Shown piece by piece: positions 9,642-18,504 of a DNA stretch of 64,000 nucleotides (the first letter of the stretch is position 1; every line of letters begins with the position of its first letter). The position numbers and the translations under genes were made by a program. This DNA comes from Gammaproteobacteria bacterium. GTDB taxonomy: Bacteria; Pseudomonadota; Gammaproteobacteria; Steroidobacterales; Steroidobacteraceae. Where the stretch lies: contig JAQGOG010000208.1 in the NCBI GenBank assembly GCA_028293765.1, positions 25,141 to 89,140 on the forward strand, in the 5' to 3' direction. A model generated the notes under the pieces. That model was not told the origin of the DNA, did no database searches, and worked only from the letters and a program-made list of their open reading frames with translations.

Positions 9642-10637
9642 GTGACTGAACGATTGCGTCTGGGCGTCGTGATGGATCCCATCGGCGCCATTAAATTCGC
9701 GAAGGACTCGACTTTGGCCATGCTGCTGGCGGCCCAGGCCCGCGGCTTCGAGTTGGCCTACCTCGAGCAGCAGGACCTGTTGCTGCGTGATGGGGTGGCG
9801 CTGGGCCGGGTGCGGCCGCTCCAGGTCAGGGCCGATCCGAAGAACTGGTTCGCCCTGGGCGAGCCGCGGATCGAGACGTTGGGCGACCTCGATTGCATCC
9901 TGATGCGCAAGGACCCGCCTTTTGACATGGAGTACATCTACACGACCTACATCCTGGAGCGGGCGGAGGAACAGGGGACCCTGATCGCCAACCGTCCGCA
10001 GGGGCTGCGGGACATGAACGAGAAGGTGTACACGGCCTGGTTTCCGCAGTGCTGCGCGCCGACTCTCATCACCCGTGCTATGAGTGAAATGGAGGCGTTC
10101 CTGCGGGAGCACGGGCGGATCGTCTGCAAGCCGCTCGATGGCATGGGCGGGCGCTCGATCTTCGTGCTCGAGCAAAACGACAAGAACGTGAATGTCGTAT
10201 TCGAGACGCTCACGCAGTATGGACAGCGATTCGCGATAGTGCAGCGTTACATCCCCGACATCGTGAAGTCCGGGGACTCGCGTGTGCTCTTGATCGATGG
10301 AGAGCCGGTGCCGTACGCCCTCGCCCGTATCCCATCACCTAACGATAATCGCGGCAATCTCGCCGCGGGGGCACGGGGCGTCGGCAGGCCGCTCAACGAG
10401 CGCGACCGCTGGCTCGCCGCCCAGATCGGGCCCGCTCTCGCCGCCAAGGGCATGCTGTTCGTCGGTCTCGACGTCATCGGCGGCTTGGTCACCGAAATCA
10501 ACGTCACGAGCCCTACGGGCATCCGGGAGCTCGACAGGCAGTTCGGTATCGACATCGGCGATCTGCTCGTCCAGGCGATCGAGCGTCGCCTCCTGGCGTC
10601 ACCCAGACCCCCTCGACCGGCGCGCGGCGGCAGCTGA
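9642..10637 (+). CDS. gshB: Glutathione synthetase
   Basis: ATP-grasp enzyme joining gamma-glutamylcysteine and glycine, the second step of glutathione synthesis, cytoplasmic. Family landmarks: N-terminal LGVVMDPIGAIKFAKDSTLAM, the KPLDGMGGRSIF ATP-grasp loop, and the C-terminal FVGLDVIGGLVTEINVTSPTG metal/ATP site. The GTG at 9642 with AGGAA upstream gives 331 residues and starts just before the conserved LRLGVVMDPI; an ATG at 9606 would add twelve atypical residues. Position next to pilG is conserved in Pseudomonas-type genomes. Confidence 0.95.
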   Translation: MTERLRLGVVMDPIGAIKFAKDSTLAMLLAAQARGFELAYLEQQDLLLRDGVALGRVRPLQVRADPKNWFALGEPRIETLGDLDCILMRKDPPFDMEYIYTTYILERAEEQGTLIANRPQGLRDMNEKVYTAWFPQCCAPTLITRAMSEMEAFLREHGRIVCKPLDGMGGRSIFVLEQNDKNVNVVFETLTQYGQRFAIVQRYIPDIVKSGDSRVLLIDGEPVPYALARIPSPNDNRGNLAAGARGVGRPLNERDRWLAAQIGPALAAKGMLFVGLDVIGGLVTEINVTSPTGIRELDRQFGIDIGDLLVQAIERRLLASPRPPRPARGGS

Positions 10638-10772
10638 CAATAGGGCTCGTATCGATGAGCCGATGGAGCGGTATGCACGTCACTTCTTCCCAGCGGCGCA
10701 GGGGTCGCTACGCCCGGCTTTGCGGCGCCGCGCAACGGTCCTCGCGCCGCCCGTAAGGCTTGCCTGCGCCCG

Positions 10773-11675
10773 ATGAAACCCAAAGCTCTGGCATTACGGG
10801 AAGGTAAGGCACCGGTGCGCGACCGGCTGCTCACGATGCTGTTCCTCGCGGCGCTGCTGCATGGCCTGCTGATTCTCGGCATCACTTTCAACGCCGCCGC
10901 TGGGGACAAGAGCGGTGCGCCGGGACTGGAGGTCCTCCTGGTCTCCGATGAGGTCCCGGAAGCGGATCGCAATGACTCGGCGACCTACCTCGCGCAGCGC
11001 ACGCAGTTGGGGTCTGGCAACACGCGCGATGCCGTAGCGCCGCGCAACCGCGCCTCTTCGGTACCCATACCTGAACAGGACGGCGTTGCCGACGGGAATT
11101 CCCTGGGCCCCAAAGGAGACGTGGAAGGCAGTCAGGAAGAGCGCGTGCTGACCACTACGGGCTGGAACGTGCACGTTCAATATCTCGCGGACGACGGCAA
11201 CACGGGCATGTCGCATAACCGGCCCCTGCTTCTCGACCAGCAGCCGGCCGAGCAGCCCGGGCCGGAAGAGCAGGAGGGTCCCGCCACGCTGCGCGGGCCG
11301 AAGCGCGACGAGCTTTGGACCACTCCGGACACGAAGGCCGCCACGCTAGCGCCTTACCTGGATGGCTGGCGCCACAAAGTGGAGCGCATCGGCACTCTCA
11401 ACTATCCGACCATCGCCCGTCGGCTCGGGGTAAAAGCCAGCCCGGTGATCGAGGTCGGCATCGCAGCCAACGGCACACTCGACCGCGCTGTCATTCAGCG
11501 CACGAGCGGCTACCCCGAGCTCGATGCCGCGGCACTCGCGATTCTGAAGCTCGCCAGTCCGTTCGATCCGTTCCCACCCGAGCTATCCCATGAGTACCGG
11601 GTGTTGCGCTTTGCCTACGAATGGCAGTTCGTCGGGGGAGGCGGAAAAACGGGCGGCGTGACCGCGATTCCTTGA
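10773..11675 (+). CDS. TonB-like energy-coupling protein
   Basis: 300-residue protein with a single membrane helix near residues 20-42 (MLFLAALLHGLLILGITF), a long charged and proline-containing periplasmic spacer and a C-terminal TonB domain (LNYPTIARRLGVKASPVIEVGI, then RTSGYPELDAAALAIL). It would span the periplasm and transmit proton-motive force to an outer-membrane partner. No exbB or exbD is adjacent. The place between gshB and yqgE equals that of tonB3 in Pseudomonas aeruginosa, a gene there needed for twitching, so a link to pili is a reasonable inference. No strong ribosome binding site is seen. Confidence 0.85.
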   Translation: MKPKALALREGKAPVRDRLLTMLFLAALLHGLLILGITFNAAAGDKSGAPGLEVLLVSDEVPEADRNDSATYLAQRTQLGSGNTRDAVAPRNRASSVPIPEQDGVADGNSLGPKGDVEGSQEERVLTTTGWNVHVQYLADDGNTGMSHNRPLLLDQQPAEQPGPEEQEGPATLRGPKRDELWTTPDTKAATLAPYLDGWRHKVERIGTLNYPTIARRLGVKASPVIEVGIAANGTLDRAVIQRTSGYPELDAAALAILKLASPFDPFPPELSHEYRVLRFAYEWQFVGGGGKTGGVTAIP

Positions 11676-11707
11676 GCCCGCTGCTGGGCATCCCCATACT
11701 TGCGGAC

Positions 11708-12331
11708 ATGGGCGGTAAAAGCATCAGTGTGACGGGAACTACGGGGATCGCCGGGACGCCTTTTGCTGAAGCCGTTCCGGGGAGCCTCACGAATCATCTG
11801 CTGATTGCGATGCCCTCGCTTTCCGATCCGAACTTCTCGCAGACGGTGGCTCTCATTTGCGAGCACACCGACAAGGGCGCGCTCGGCATCGTGCTCAACA
11901 AGCCGTTACCGATGAAGCTCTCGGATGTCCTCTCGCAGATGAAGCTCGAGCCCACCACTGAGATCATCGCTGCGCAGCCGGTGCTGCGTGGCGGACCGGT
12001 TCATACGGATCGTGGTTTTGTGCTGCATCGTCCGGGTGGGAAGTGGGACCACACTCACAAGGTGTCCGACACCATTCAGGTCACGACGTCCCGCGATGTC
12101 CTCGCGGCCATGGCGCGCGGCGAGGGTCCGTCGGATGCCTTCATTGCACTGGGCTACGCCAACTGGGATTCCGGGCAGCTCGAGCGTGAGATGCGCGAGA
12201 ACGCCTGGCTCACCGTACCGGTCGATGCGAAGGTTGTCTTCGATCTGCCGTTCGAGGACCGCTGGGCCGGTGCATGGCGGCTGCTGGGCATCGAGCCGGA
12301 CCGGCTGAGTCCCGTGGCGGGTCACGCTTGA
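11708..12331 (+). CDS. yqgE: YqgE/AlgH family protein
   Basis: Conserved protein of uncertain function, 207 residues from ATG 11708. Family signature motifs are present: SLTNHLLIAMPSLSDPNF at the start of the domain, CEHTDKGALGIVLNKP, and the later LGYANWDSGQLEREMRENAWL. A longer frame would start at 11621 inside tonB and is not favoured. It forms the usual pair with ruvX downstream. Confidence 0.92.
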   Translation: MGGKSISVTGTTGIAGTPFAEAVPGSLTNHLLIAMPSLSDPNFSQTVALICEHTDKGALGIVLNKPLPMKLSDVLSQMKLEPTTEIIAAQPVLRGGPVHTDRGFVLHRPGGKWDHTHKVSDTIQVTTSRDVLAAMARGEGPSDAFIALGYANWDSGQLEREMRENAWLTVPVDAKVVFDLPFEDRWAGAWRLLGIEPDRLSPVAGHA

Positions 12332-12430
12332 CGTGGCGCTTGTGGGGCTTGCGGGCTACGCGCCCGCCAGGGATCCCCGCGAAGGTGAGCATCGTCGTCT
12401 TCAGCAACCCGCGCGTTCACTCACTTCTGC

Positions 12431-12868
12431 ATGAGTGACATCAAAACCGTCCTCGCTTTCGACTTCGGACTCAAACGTATTGGCATTGCCGCTGGGGACA
12501 CGCTCACAGCGACGGCCGCGCCGCGTCCTGCGGCGGCGGTTCATCACAGCGGACCTGACTGGGACACCATCGGGCGCGAAGTCCGCATGTTGAGTCCGCG
12601 GCAGCTGGTCGTCGGCGCGCCGTATAATGCGGACGGTACCCCGGGGGCGCTCGCGCCGGCTGCATACCGCTTCGCGGCCGAACTCGAACGTCGTTTTGGT
12701 CTTCCGGTGAGCTTGGTGGATGAGCGCTGGTCGTCTCTCGAGGCGAGTGCGGCGCTCAAGGCGCGGCGCGCAAGCGGGGAACGCAAACGTCGCGTGCGAA
12801 AGGAAGACATCGATAGCGCGGCGGCGGCGGTGATTCTCCAGCGCTGGCTTACAGGTGAGGGTAAGTGA
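12431..12868 (+). CDS. ruvX: RuvX/YqgF, RNase H-fold nuclease for rRNA maturation
   Basis: 145 residues. RNase H-like fold with the catalytic first strand LAFDFGLKRIGIAAGD, the central VVGAPYNADGTPG (usual VVGxPxxxxG) and the conserved VDERWSSLEA and DSAAAAVILQRWL near the end. The family processes the 5' end of 16S rRNA and was earlier named a putative Holliday junction resolvase. Follows yqgE by 99 bases and precedes pyrB, matching Pseudomonas order except that pyrR is missing. Confidence 0.93.
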   Translation: MSDIKTVLAFDFGLKRIGIAAGDTLTATAAPRPAAAVHHSGPDWDTIGREVRMLSPRQLVVGAPYNADGTPGALAPAAYRFAAELERRFGLPVSLVDERWSSLEASAALKARRASGERKRRVRKEDIDSAAAAVILQRWLTGEGK

Positions 12869-12910
12869 ATGATTTCATACGTGGCGTGGGCCGCGTGGGG
12901 GGCGTAAAAG

Positions 12911-13891
12911 GTGACTACCGTGACTAACCAGCTTCGAGCCGACGGAACGTTGCGGCATCTGCTGACTCTTGAATCCCTGGCTCGCACCGATATTGAGCGA
13001 TTGCTGGACCGTGCACAGACCTTCGTCCGGCCGCTCGGTGCCAAACCGCCGGTGAGCACCGCGCTTGCTGGCATCACCGTTGCCAACCTGTTCACTGAGC
13101 CGTCCACTCGTACGCGAGTGTCGTTCGAGCTCGCGGCGAAACGGCTGGGGGCCGATGTCGTGAACCTCGAGGTGCAGCTCTCGTCCCGAGTGAAGGGAGA
13201 GAGCATGTTGGACACGGTGTATACACTCCAATCGTTGCATGTCGACGTGATGGTGATTCGTGATCCGGAGGCCGGAGTGCCGGACCTCGTGGCGGCGAAC
13301 GTGGCTCCTCATGTAAGCGTGCTGTCGGCCGGTGAGGCGCACGTGTCTCACCCGACCCAGGGGCTGTTGGATGCCTTGACCGTGCGGCAGCACAAGAAGC
13401 GGTTCGAAAAACTGGGGATCGCCATCGTCGGCGACATTCGCCACTCGCGCGTGGCGCGGTCGGCTTATCACGTGTTTCGTACGTTAGGGGTGCCGGATCT
13501 GCGCATCGTTGCGCCGGAATCCCTGCTGCCGGCGGCCAAGGAATTCGCCGGCTGCGCGCGGCACACGACGCTCGAGGCGGGAATCAAAGATGTCGATGTC
13601 GTGATGATGTTACGGATTCAGAAAGAGCGCATGGGACAGGTGGACCTGCCGGATGCGGATCGATATTTTTCGATGTACGGCCTGACTCCGGAGCGACTGG
13701 AGCACGCGCGGCCCGATGCCATCGTGATGCATCCGCAGCCGATGAACCGCGGCATCGAGATTGCCTCCGATGTGGCGGACGGCAAGCAGTCCGTGATTCG
13801 GGATCAGGTGCGCAACGGCGTGGCCGTGCGCATGGCTGTGCTGGCTGAGGTTGTTGGGTCACGGGCCGTGACGGTCGAGGGCGGGCGGTGA
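12911..13891 (+). CDS. pyrB: Aspartate carbamoyltransferase catalytic chain
   Basis: Second step of pyrimidine synthesis, joining carbamoyl phosphate and aspartate. 326 residues from a GTG start. The carbamoyl-phosphate loop STRTRVSFE is intact near residue 63, [10 protein letters not shown] near residue 146 and the C-terminal [12 protein letters not shown] aspartate site are present. The segment before HPTQ reads SAGEAHVS where the family usually has AGDG. No regulatory chain and no pyrC-like partner lie next to it, unlike Pseudomonas, where PyrB needs a PyrC-like subunit. Confidence 0.94.
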   Translation: MTTVTNQLRADGTLRHLLTLESLARTDIERLLDRAQTFVRPLGAKPPVSTALAGITVANLFTEPSTRTRVSFELAAKRLGADVVNLEVQLSSRVKGESMLDTVYTLQSLHVDVMVIRDPEAGVPDLVAANVAPHVSVLSAGEAHVSHPTQGLLDALTVRQHKKRFEKLGIAIVGDIRHSRVARSAYHVFRTLGVPDLRIVAPESLLPAAKEFAGCARHTTLEAGIKDVDVVMMLRIQKERMGQVDLPDADRYFSMYGLTPERLEHARPDAIVMHPQPMNRGIEIASDVADGKQSVIRDQVRNGVAVRMAVLAEVVGSRAVTVEGGR

Positions 13892-13937
13892 GGCACGGGA
13901 TTTCAATGAATTGCGACGTGCTGCGGGCGGCTTACGT

Positions 13938-14813
13938 ATGAGCAGCAGTAGCCGAGGCACGATTTACCTCGAAGACGCGCGGGTACTGCAGCAGTTGGCG
14001 TACGACGGCGACCAGTTCGTGTTGCGCGTCGAAGCGCCCAAGTGCGCGGCTCGCGCGGAGCCCGGCAGCTTCGCGCATCTCACCTGTGATCCATCCATCC
14101 CCATGCGACGGCCTCTATCCATCATGCGCGCGGACGCGCAGGCCGGGTGGATTGAGATGCTCTACAAAGTGGCGGGCCCGGGACTGCAGGCGCTGGCGGC
14201 ACGAAAGAAGGGCGACACGATCAGTGTCCTCGGACCCATCGGTCGTCCGTTCACCGTTCATCCGGAACGACCCCGCACGTTGTTGATCGGTGGCGGCGTT
14301 GGGATTCCGCCGATGGTTTTTTTGGCGGAGCGCCTGCGTGGCCGATCCGACGTTTCGTGGAAGCCGCTGGTGCTCATGGGGTCGGAGATACCGTTTCCAT
14401 TCCGCACGCGGCCTTCGAGCATCATCGTACCTGGCATACCCACCAGCACGATCGCGTGCATGCCAATGCTCGAGGAGTGGGGGATTGCCAGCCGGCTGGC
14501 CAGCAAGGCTGACTACCCGGGGTGTTTTGACGGGTTCGTGACTGCATTGGCGGACGCGTGGCTGGCGTCTCTAGGGCCGGCGGAACTCGCCGAGGTCGAG
14601 ATTTTCTCCTGTGGGCCGACGCCCATGTTGGAGGCCACCGCAAAGGTGGCGCGGCGCTATGGCGTACCGTGTCAGGTGTCGCTGGAAGAGTTCATGGCCT
14701 GCGCCGTCGGCGGATGCGCGGGCTGCACCGTGCGCGTGCAAACACCGGATGGGCCGGCGATGAAACGCGTGTGCGTCGATGGGCCGGTGTTTGATGCCTA
14801 TACGGTGTTCTGA
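13938..14813 (+). CDS. Dihydroorotate dehydrogenase electron-transfer subunit-like flavoprotein (PyrK-like)
   Basis: 291 residues from ATG 13938. Ferredoxin-reductase type protein: FAD-binding MRRPLSIM near residue 55, NAD-binding start GGGVGIPPM near residue 119, a late SCGPTPML motif and a C-terminal [2Fe-2S] cluster with four cysteines in ACAVGGCAGCTV and KRVCVDGP. This is the PyrK arrangement, which passes electrons between NAD and a class 1B dihydroorotate dehydrogenase. No PyrD is in the window, so the partner is unknown. It sits 46 bases after pyrB, which supports a pyrimidine role. A TTG start at 13911 is possible. Confidence 0.8.
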   Translation: MSSSSRGTIYLEDARVLQQLAYDGDQFVLRVEAPKCAARAEPGSFAHLTCDPSIPMRRPLSIMRADAQAGWIEMLYKVAGPGLQALAARKKGDTISVLGPIGRPFTVHPERPRTLLIGGGVGIPPMVFLAERLRGRSDVSWKPLVLMGSEIPFPFRTRPSSIIVPGIPTSTIACMPMLEEWGIASRLASKADYPGCFDGFVTALADAWLASLGPAELAEVEIFSCGPTPMLEATAKVARRYGVPCQVSLEEFMACAVGGCAGCTVRVQTPDGPAMKRVCVDGPVFDAYTVF

Positions 14814-14938
14814 GTCGCCGAGGCAACCGCTGTAACCGGATCAGCGCACGGCCAGAAACGGTAACCGACGACCTCCTAACGTGACTCGCCTGCTGAACCT
14901 CGTGGATTCCTACGGGCTGTGAGCGGCGCGGCGTGTGG

Positions 14939-16153
14939 CTAGCCGAAGTTGATCTTCGCTTCCAGGTTCGCGCGCGAGTCGGCGTTGACGAGCGCCTCTT
15001 CGAGGTTGATGCGGTTCTGCTTGTAGAGCTCCCGGAGGGCCACGTCGAAGCTTTGGATGTCGCGCTCGCCGCTGGCCGAGATGGCTTCCTTGATGCCGAC
15101 CACGTCGCCTTTCTTGACGAGCTCCTGGATATGCGGCGTGTTGAGCATGACCTCGACAGCGGCGCAGCGCTTGTTGTCCTTGCCCATGATGAGCCGCTGG
15201 GCCAGGATCGCGCGCAGGTACTGCGACAGATCGAGGAAGATCTGCGCGTGCTGCTCGCGCGGGAACATGTTGATGATACGGTCGAGGGATTCGGCGCTGT
15301 TGTTTGCGTGCATCGTCGCAAGCACCAGGTGACCGGTGCCGGCGAGATGGATGGCCGCTTCCATACTTTCGCGGTCGCGGATTTCACCAATCAATATCAC
15401 GTCGGGCGCCGCACGAACGACACCGCGAAGGGCGCGAGCATACGTTTTCGTATCGAGCCCGACTTCGCGCTGATTGACGATCGAGCGCTTGTTCGTGTGC
15501 AGGAACTCGATCGGGTCTTCGATGGTGACGATGTGGTCGGAGGAGTTCTCATTCCGGAAGTTGATCATTGCGGCAAGCGTCGTCGACTTGCCGGAGCCGG
15601 TGGCACCCACCATGAGGACGAGGCCGCGCTTCAGCATGATCAAGTCTGTCAGGACGTCGGGGAGGCCGAGATTGTCCATTCGCGGCATGTCCGCCGTGAT
15701 GTAGCGCAGGACCATGGCGGGATAGCCGCGCTGCATGAAGACGTTGACGCGGAAGCGCCCGAGGCCGGGCTCCGAGATCGCGAAATCGAGCTCCCACTCG
15801 TTGATGAAGTGTTCGCGTTGGGGGTTGCTCATGAGCGCGTAAGCGGTCTGCTTCACCGTTTCGGGTGTCAGGACCTGCTTGTTCACCGGCAGAATCTGGC
15901 CTTCGATCTTGATCTTGATCGGGGCATTGGAGGTAAAAAACAGGTCGGAAGCCTTTTTCTCCACCATGAGCTTGAAGAGCGGTTTGGTATTGAGTGTCAG
16001 GTGGGGACCGCCCGCCAACACATCGGTCCCCGCGAGGGCCGGCTGCGGGCCCGTGGTGGACAGGGTCGTATCCACCGGTGCGCCGGCCGCCGGTACGCCG
16101 GCCGCCGGCATTCCGGCCACCATTTCTTTCACCACCGTCATGGTCTGCTGCAC
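14939..16153 (-). CDS. Third PilT/PilU-family pilus ATPase
   Basis: 404-residue secretion ATPase. Walker A GATGSGKST at 183-191, Asp-box IEDPIEFLH, Walker B PDVILIGEIRDRES and the His box TGHLVLATMHANN are intact, so ATP hydrolysis is expected. It carries an N-terminal extension of about 55 residues with the repeat GMPAAGVPAAGAP that PilT lacks, and the PilT signature AIRNLIRE is replaced by HIQELVKKGD. It is closer in look to PilU than PilT. Last gene of a pilT-pilU-third ATPase operon, 15 bases after pilU. It could be a retraction motor accessory for twitching; the specific role is not known. Confidence 0.88.
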   Translation of the reverse strand: MQQTMTVVKEMVAGMPAAGVPAAGAPVDTTLSTTGPQPALAGTDVLAGGPHLTLNTKPLFKLMVEKKASDLFFTSNAPIKIKIEGQILPVNKQVLTPETVKQTAYALMSNPQREHFINEWELDFAISEPGLGRFRVNVFMQRGYPAMVLRYITADMPRMDNLGLPDVLTDLIMLKRGLVLMVGATGSGKSTTLAAMINFRNENSSDHIVTIEDPIEFLHTNKRSIVNQREVGLDTKTYARALRGVVRAAPDVILIGEIRDRESMEAAIHLAGTGHLVLATMHANNSAESLDRIINMFPREQHAQIFLDLSQYLRAILAQRLIMGKDNKRCAAVEVMLNTPHIQELVKKGDVVGIKEAISASGERDIQSFDVALRELYKQNRINLEEALVNADSRANLEAKINFG

Positions 16154-16168
16154 CTCAAAAATGAATCC

Positions 16169-17323
16169 CTACAGGCTGTGTCCCTGATCTTCCTCGACGA
16201 TGTGCAGGGCGCCGCCGTCATCGATGTTCTTGACCTCGCGCTTGCTCTCGAGCTTGATGCGCAGGCGCAGCTCGTTCTTCGAGTCGGCGTTGCGCAAGGC
16301 ATCCTCGTAGGAGATGAAGCCGGTCTCGTACAGCTCGTACAGGGACTGGTCGAAGGTCTTCATGCCGAGCCGGGTGGAGCGCGCCATGACCTCTTTGATC
16401 TTGGCCACTTCGCCCTTGAAGATGAGGTCCTGGATGAGCGGCGAGTTGAGCATGATCTCCATCGACGCGATTCGGCCAGAGCCGGATTCGCGTGGGATGA
16501 GCCGTTGCGAGACGAGCGCGCGGACGTTGAGCGACATGTCCATGAGGAGCTGCTCGCGGCGTTCGTCGGGGAAGAAGTTGATGATGCGGTCGAGCGCCTG
16601 GTTGGCGCTGTTGGCGTGAAGCGTGGCCAGCACGAGGTGGCCGGTCTCGGAGAACTGGATGCCATACTCCATGGTCTCGCGATCCCGGACTTCGCCGATC
16701 AGGATCACGTCAGGCGCCTGGCGCAAGGTGTTCTTCAGCGCGGCATGCCACGAGTCGGTGTCCACGCCCACTTCACGGTGCGTGATAACGCAGCCCTTGT
16801 GCTGATGGACGTATTCGACCGGGTCTTCGATCGTCACGATGTGGCCGCGCGTCTTCTCGTTGCGGTAGCCGACCATGGCGGCGAGCGAGGTCGATTTTCC
16901 CGAGCCCGTGCCGCCGACGATAATGACCAGGCCGCGCTTCGAGAGCACGACTTCCTTCAGGATCGGGGGCAGGTCGAGCTCTTCAAATGTCGGGATCTTG
17001 GCGTTGATGAGGCGGATAACGCAGCCCACGGCACCCTGCTGCACGAAGGCGCTCACGCGGAAGCGGCCGATGCCGGGGGGCGCAATCGCGAAATTGCACT
17101 CTTTCGTGGCATCGAATTCCTTCGTCTGGCGATCGTTCATGATCGCGCGCACGAGCGTGCCCGACTGCTCGACCGTCAGCGCCCGCTCACTCTGCGGGCG
17201 GATCTCGCCATCCAGTTTGATGGCTGGGGGAAAGCCCGCGGTGATGAACAGGTCCGAGGCTTTCTTCTCGGTCACCCGCCGCAGCAGGTCCTGCATCAGC
17301 TTGATAGCTTGATCGCGATCCAT
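16169..17323 (-). CDS. pilU: PilU, pilus retraction ATPase
   Basis: 384 residues. Walker A GGTGSGKST at 137-145, Asp-box IEDPVEYVH, Walker B PDVILIGEVRDRET and His box TGHLVLATLHANS. The C-terminus is extended and charged (KREVKNIDDGGALHIVEEDQ) as usual for PilU. It works with PilT in pilus retraction at the inner-membrane base. Follows pilT by 29 bases. Confidence 0.93.
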   Translation of the reverse strand: MDRDQAIKLMQDLLRRVTEKKASDLFITAGFPPAIKLDGEIRPQSERALTVEQSGTLVRAIMNDRQTKEFDATKECNFAIAPPGIGRFRVSAFVQQGAVGCVIRLINAKIPTFEELDLPPILKEVVLSKRGLVIIVGGTGSGKSTSLAAMVGYRNEKTRGHIVTIEDPVEYVHQHKGCVITHREVGVDTDSWHAALKNTLRQAPDVILIGEVRDRETMEYGIQFSETGHLVLATLHANSANQALDRIINFFPDERREQLLMDMSLNVRALVSQRLIPRESGSGRIASMEIMLNSPLIQDLIFKGEVAKIKEVMARSTRLGMKTFDQSLYELYETGFISYEDALRNADSKNELRLRIKLESKREVKNIDDGGALHIVEEDQGHSL

Positions 17324-17352
17324 GGGTCAGATGCTCACTTTGGCACGCATGC

Positions 17353-18393
17353 TTACAGCGCGTCCTTGTTCTGCGCTTTGTAGCGCGCCTCTTCCTTGCT
17401 GATGAGGCCCTTGCCGACGAGATCCGCGAGACACTGGTCGAGGGTTTGCATGCCCGCCGCCTGGCCCGTCTGGATGGAGGAATACATCTGCGCGATCTTG
17501 CCCTCGCGGATGAGGTTGCGGATCGCGGGGGTGCCGATCATGATTTCATGCGCCGCGATGCGGCCGCCGCCGTTGCGCTTCAACAACGTCTGCGAAATGA
17601 CCGCGCGCAACGACTCAGACAACATCGAGCGGACCATGTCCTTCTCGGCCGCGGGAAACACGTCGACGACACGGTCGATGGTCTTCGCCGCGGAGCTCGT
17701 GTGTAGCGTACCGAACACAAGGTGCCCGGTTTCGGCGGCGGTCAGCGCGAGGCGAATGGTCTCGAGGTCGCGCATTTCACCGACCAGAATGACGTCCGGA
17801 TCTTCGCGCAGCGCCGAGCGCAGCGCCTCGGTAAAGCCGAGCGTATCCCGGTGGACTTCGCGCTGGTTGATGAGACAACGCTTGGATTCGTGTACGAACT
17901 CGATCGGATCCTCGATCGTGAGGATGTGGTCGGGACGGTTGTCGTTGCAATGGTTGACCATGCCGGCCAGCGTCGTGGACTTGCCCGAGCCGGTCGGACC
18001 GGTGACGAGGACGAGGCCGCGCGGCAACATGCACAGGTCGCGAAAGATCTTCGGGGCGTTCAGGTCATCGAGCGAGAGGATGGCCGAGGGAATGTTGCGG
18101 AACACGGCGCCGGCGCCGCGGTTCTGGTTGAAAGCGTTGACGCGGAAGCGCGCGAGCTTGGGGATTTCGAACGAGAAGTCGGTCTCGAAGAACTCTTCGT
18201 ACCCCTTGCGCTGCTTGTCGTTCATGATGTCGTACACCATGCTGTGCACTTCCTTGTGCGAAAGGGGCGGCATGTTGATGCGCTTCATGTCGCCATCGAC
18301 ACGGATCATCGGCGGCACGCCCGAGGACAGATGCAGGTCGGAAGCGTTGTTCTTGACGGCGAACGCCAGAAGTTGCGCGATGTCGACGGCCAT
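17353..18393 (-). CDS. pilT: PilT, twitching motility retraction ATPase
   Basis: 346 residues, the usual PilT length. Walker A GPTGSGKST at 132-140, Asp-box IEDPIEFVHE, Walker B PDVILVGEMRDLET, His box TGHLVFGTLHTSS and the PilT-specific retraction motif AIRNLIREGK near residue 289. The ATG giving MAVDIAQLL has AAGGGAG 8 bases upstream, so it is chosen over an in-frame start 39 bases earlier. It depolymerises the pilus fibre. First gene of the ATPase operon, divergent from yggS as in Pseudomonas. Confidence 0.97.
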   Translation of the reverse strand: MAVDIAQLLAFAVKNNASDLHLSSGVPPMIRVDGDMKRINMPPLSHKEVHSMVYDIMNDKQRKGYEEFFETDFSFEIPKLARFRVNAFNQNRGAGAVFRNIPSAILSLDDLNAPKIFRDLCMLPRGLVLVTGPTGSGKSTTLAGMVNHCNDNRPDHILTIEDPIEFVHESKRCLINQREVHRDTLGFTEALRSALREDPDVILVGEMRDLETIRLALTAAETGHLVFGTLHTSSAAKTIDRVVDVFPAAEKDMVRSMLSESLRAVISQTLLKRNGGGRIAAHEIMIGTPAIRNLIREGKIAQMYSSIQTGQAAGMQTLDQCLADLVGKGLISKEEARYKAQNKDAL

Positions 18394-18476
18394 TGATGCT
18401 CCCTTGGGGGCGACTAAGGACTCGAAGAGCACGCCGGTGAGAGCGCGAACGGGTAACTGCTTCCCGAGTGCGCGGC

Positions 18477-18503
18477 AGTATAACGGAGGGGTTCTACATC
18501 CAA
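18477..18503 (-). promoter_or_regulatory. Candidate promoter of the pilT operon
   Basis: On the minus strand: TTGGAT, 15 bases, TATACT, ending about 80 bases before the pilT ATG. The -10 is good; the spacer is shorter than ideal. It lies in the pilT/yggS divergent region and its -35 abuts the yggS start. Confidence 0.4.
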
Positions 18504-18504
18504 T

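Noticed and set aside
14933..17383. Plus-strand frame of over 800 codons opposite the pilus ATPases
   Set aside because: It lies entirely across two conserved minus-strand ATPase genes and shows no protein motif; codon bias explains it.
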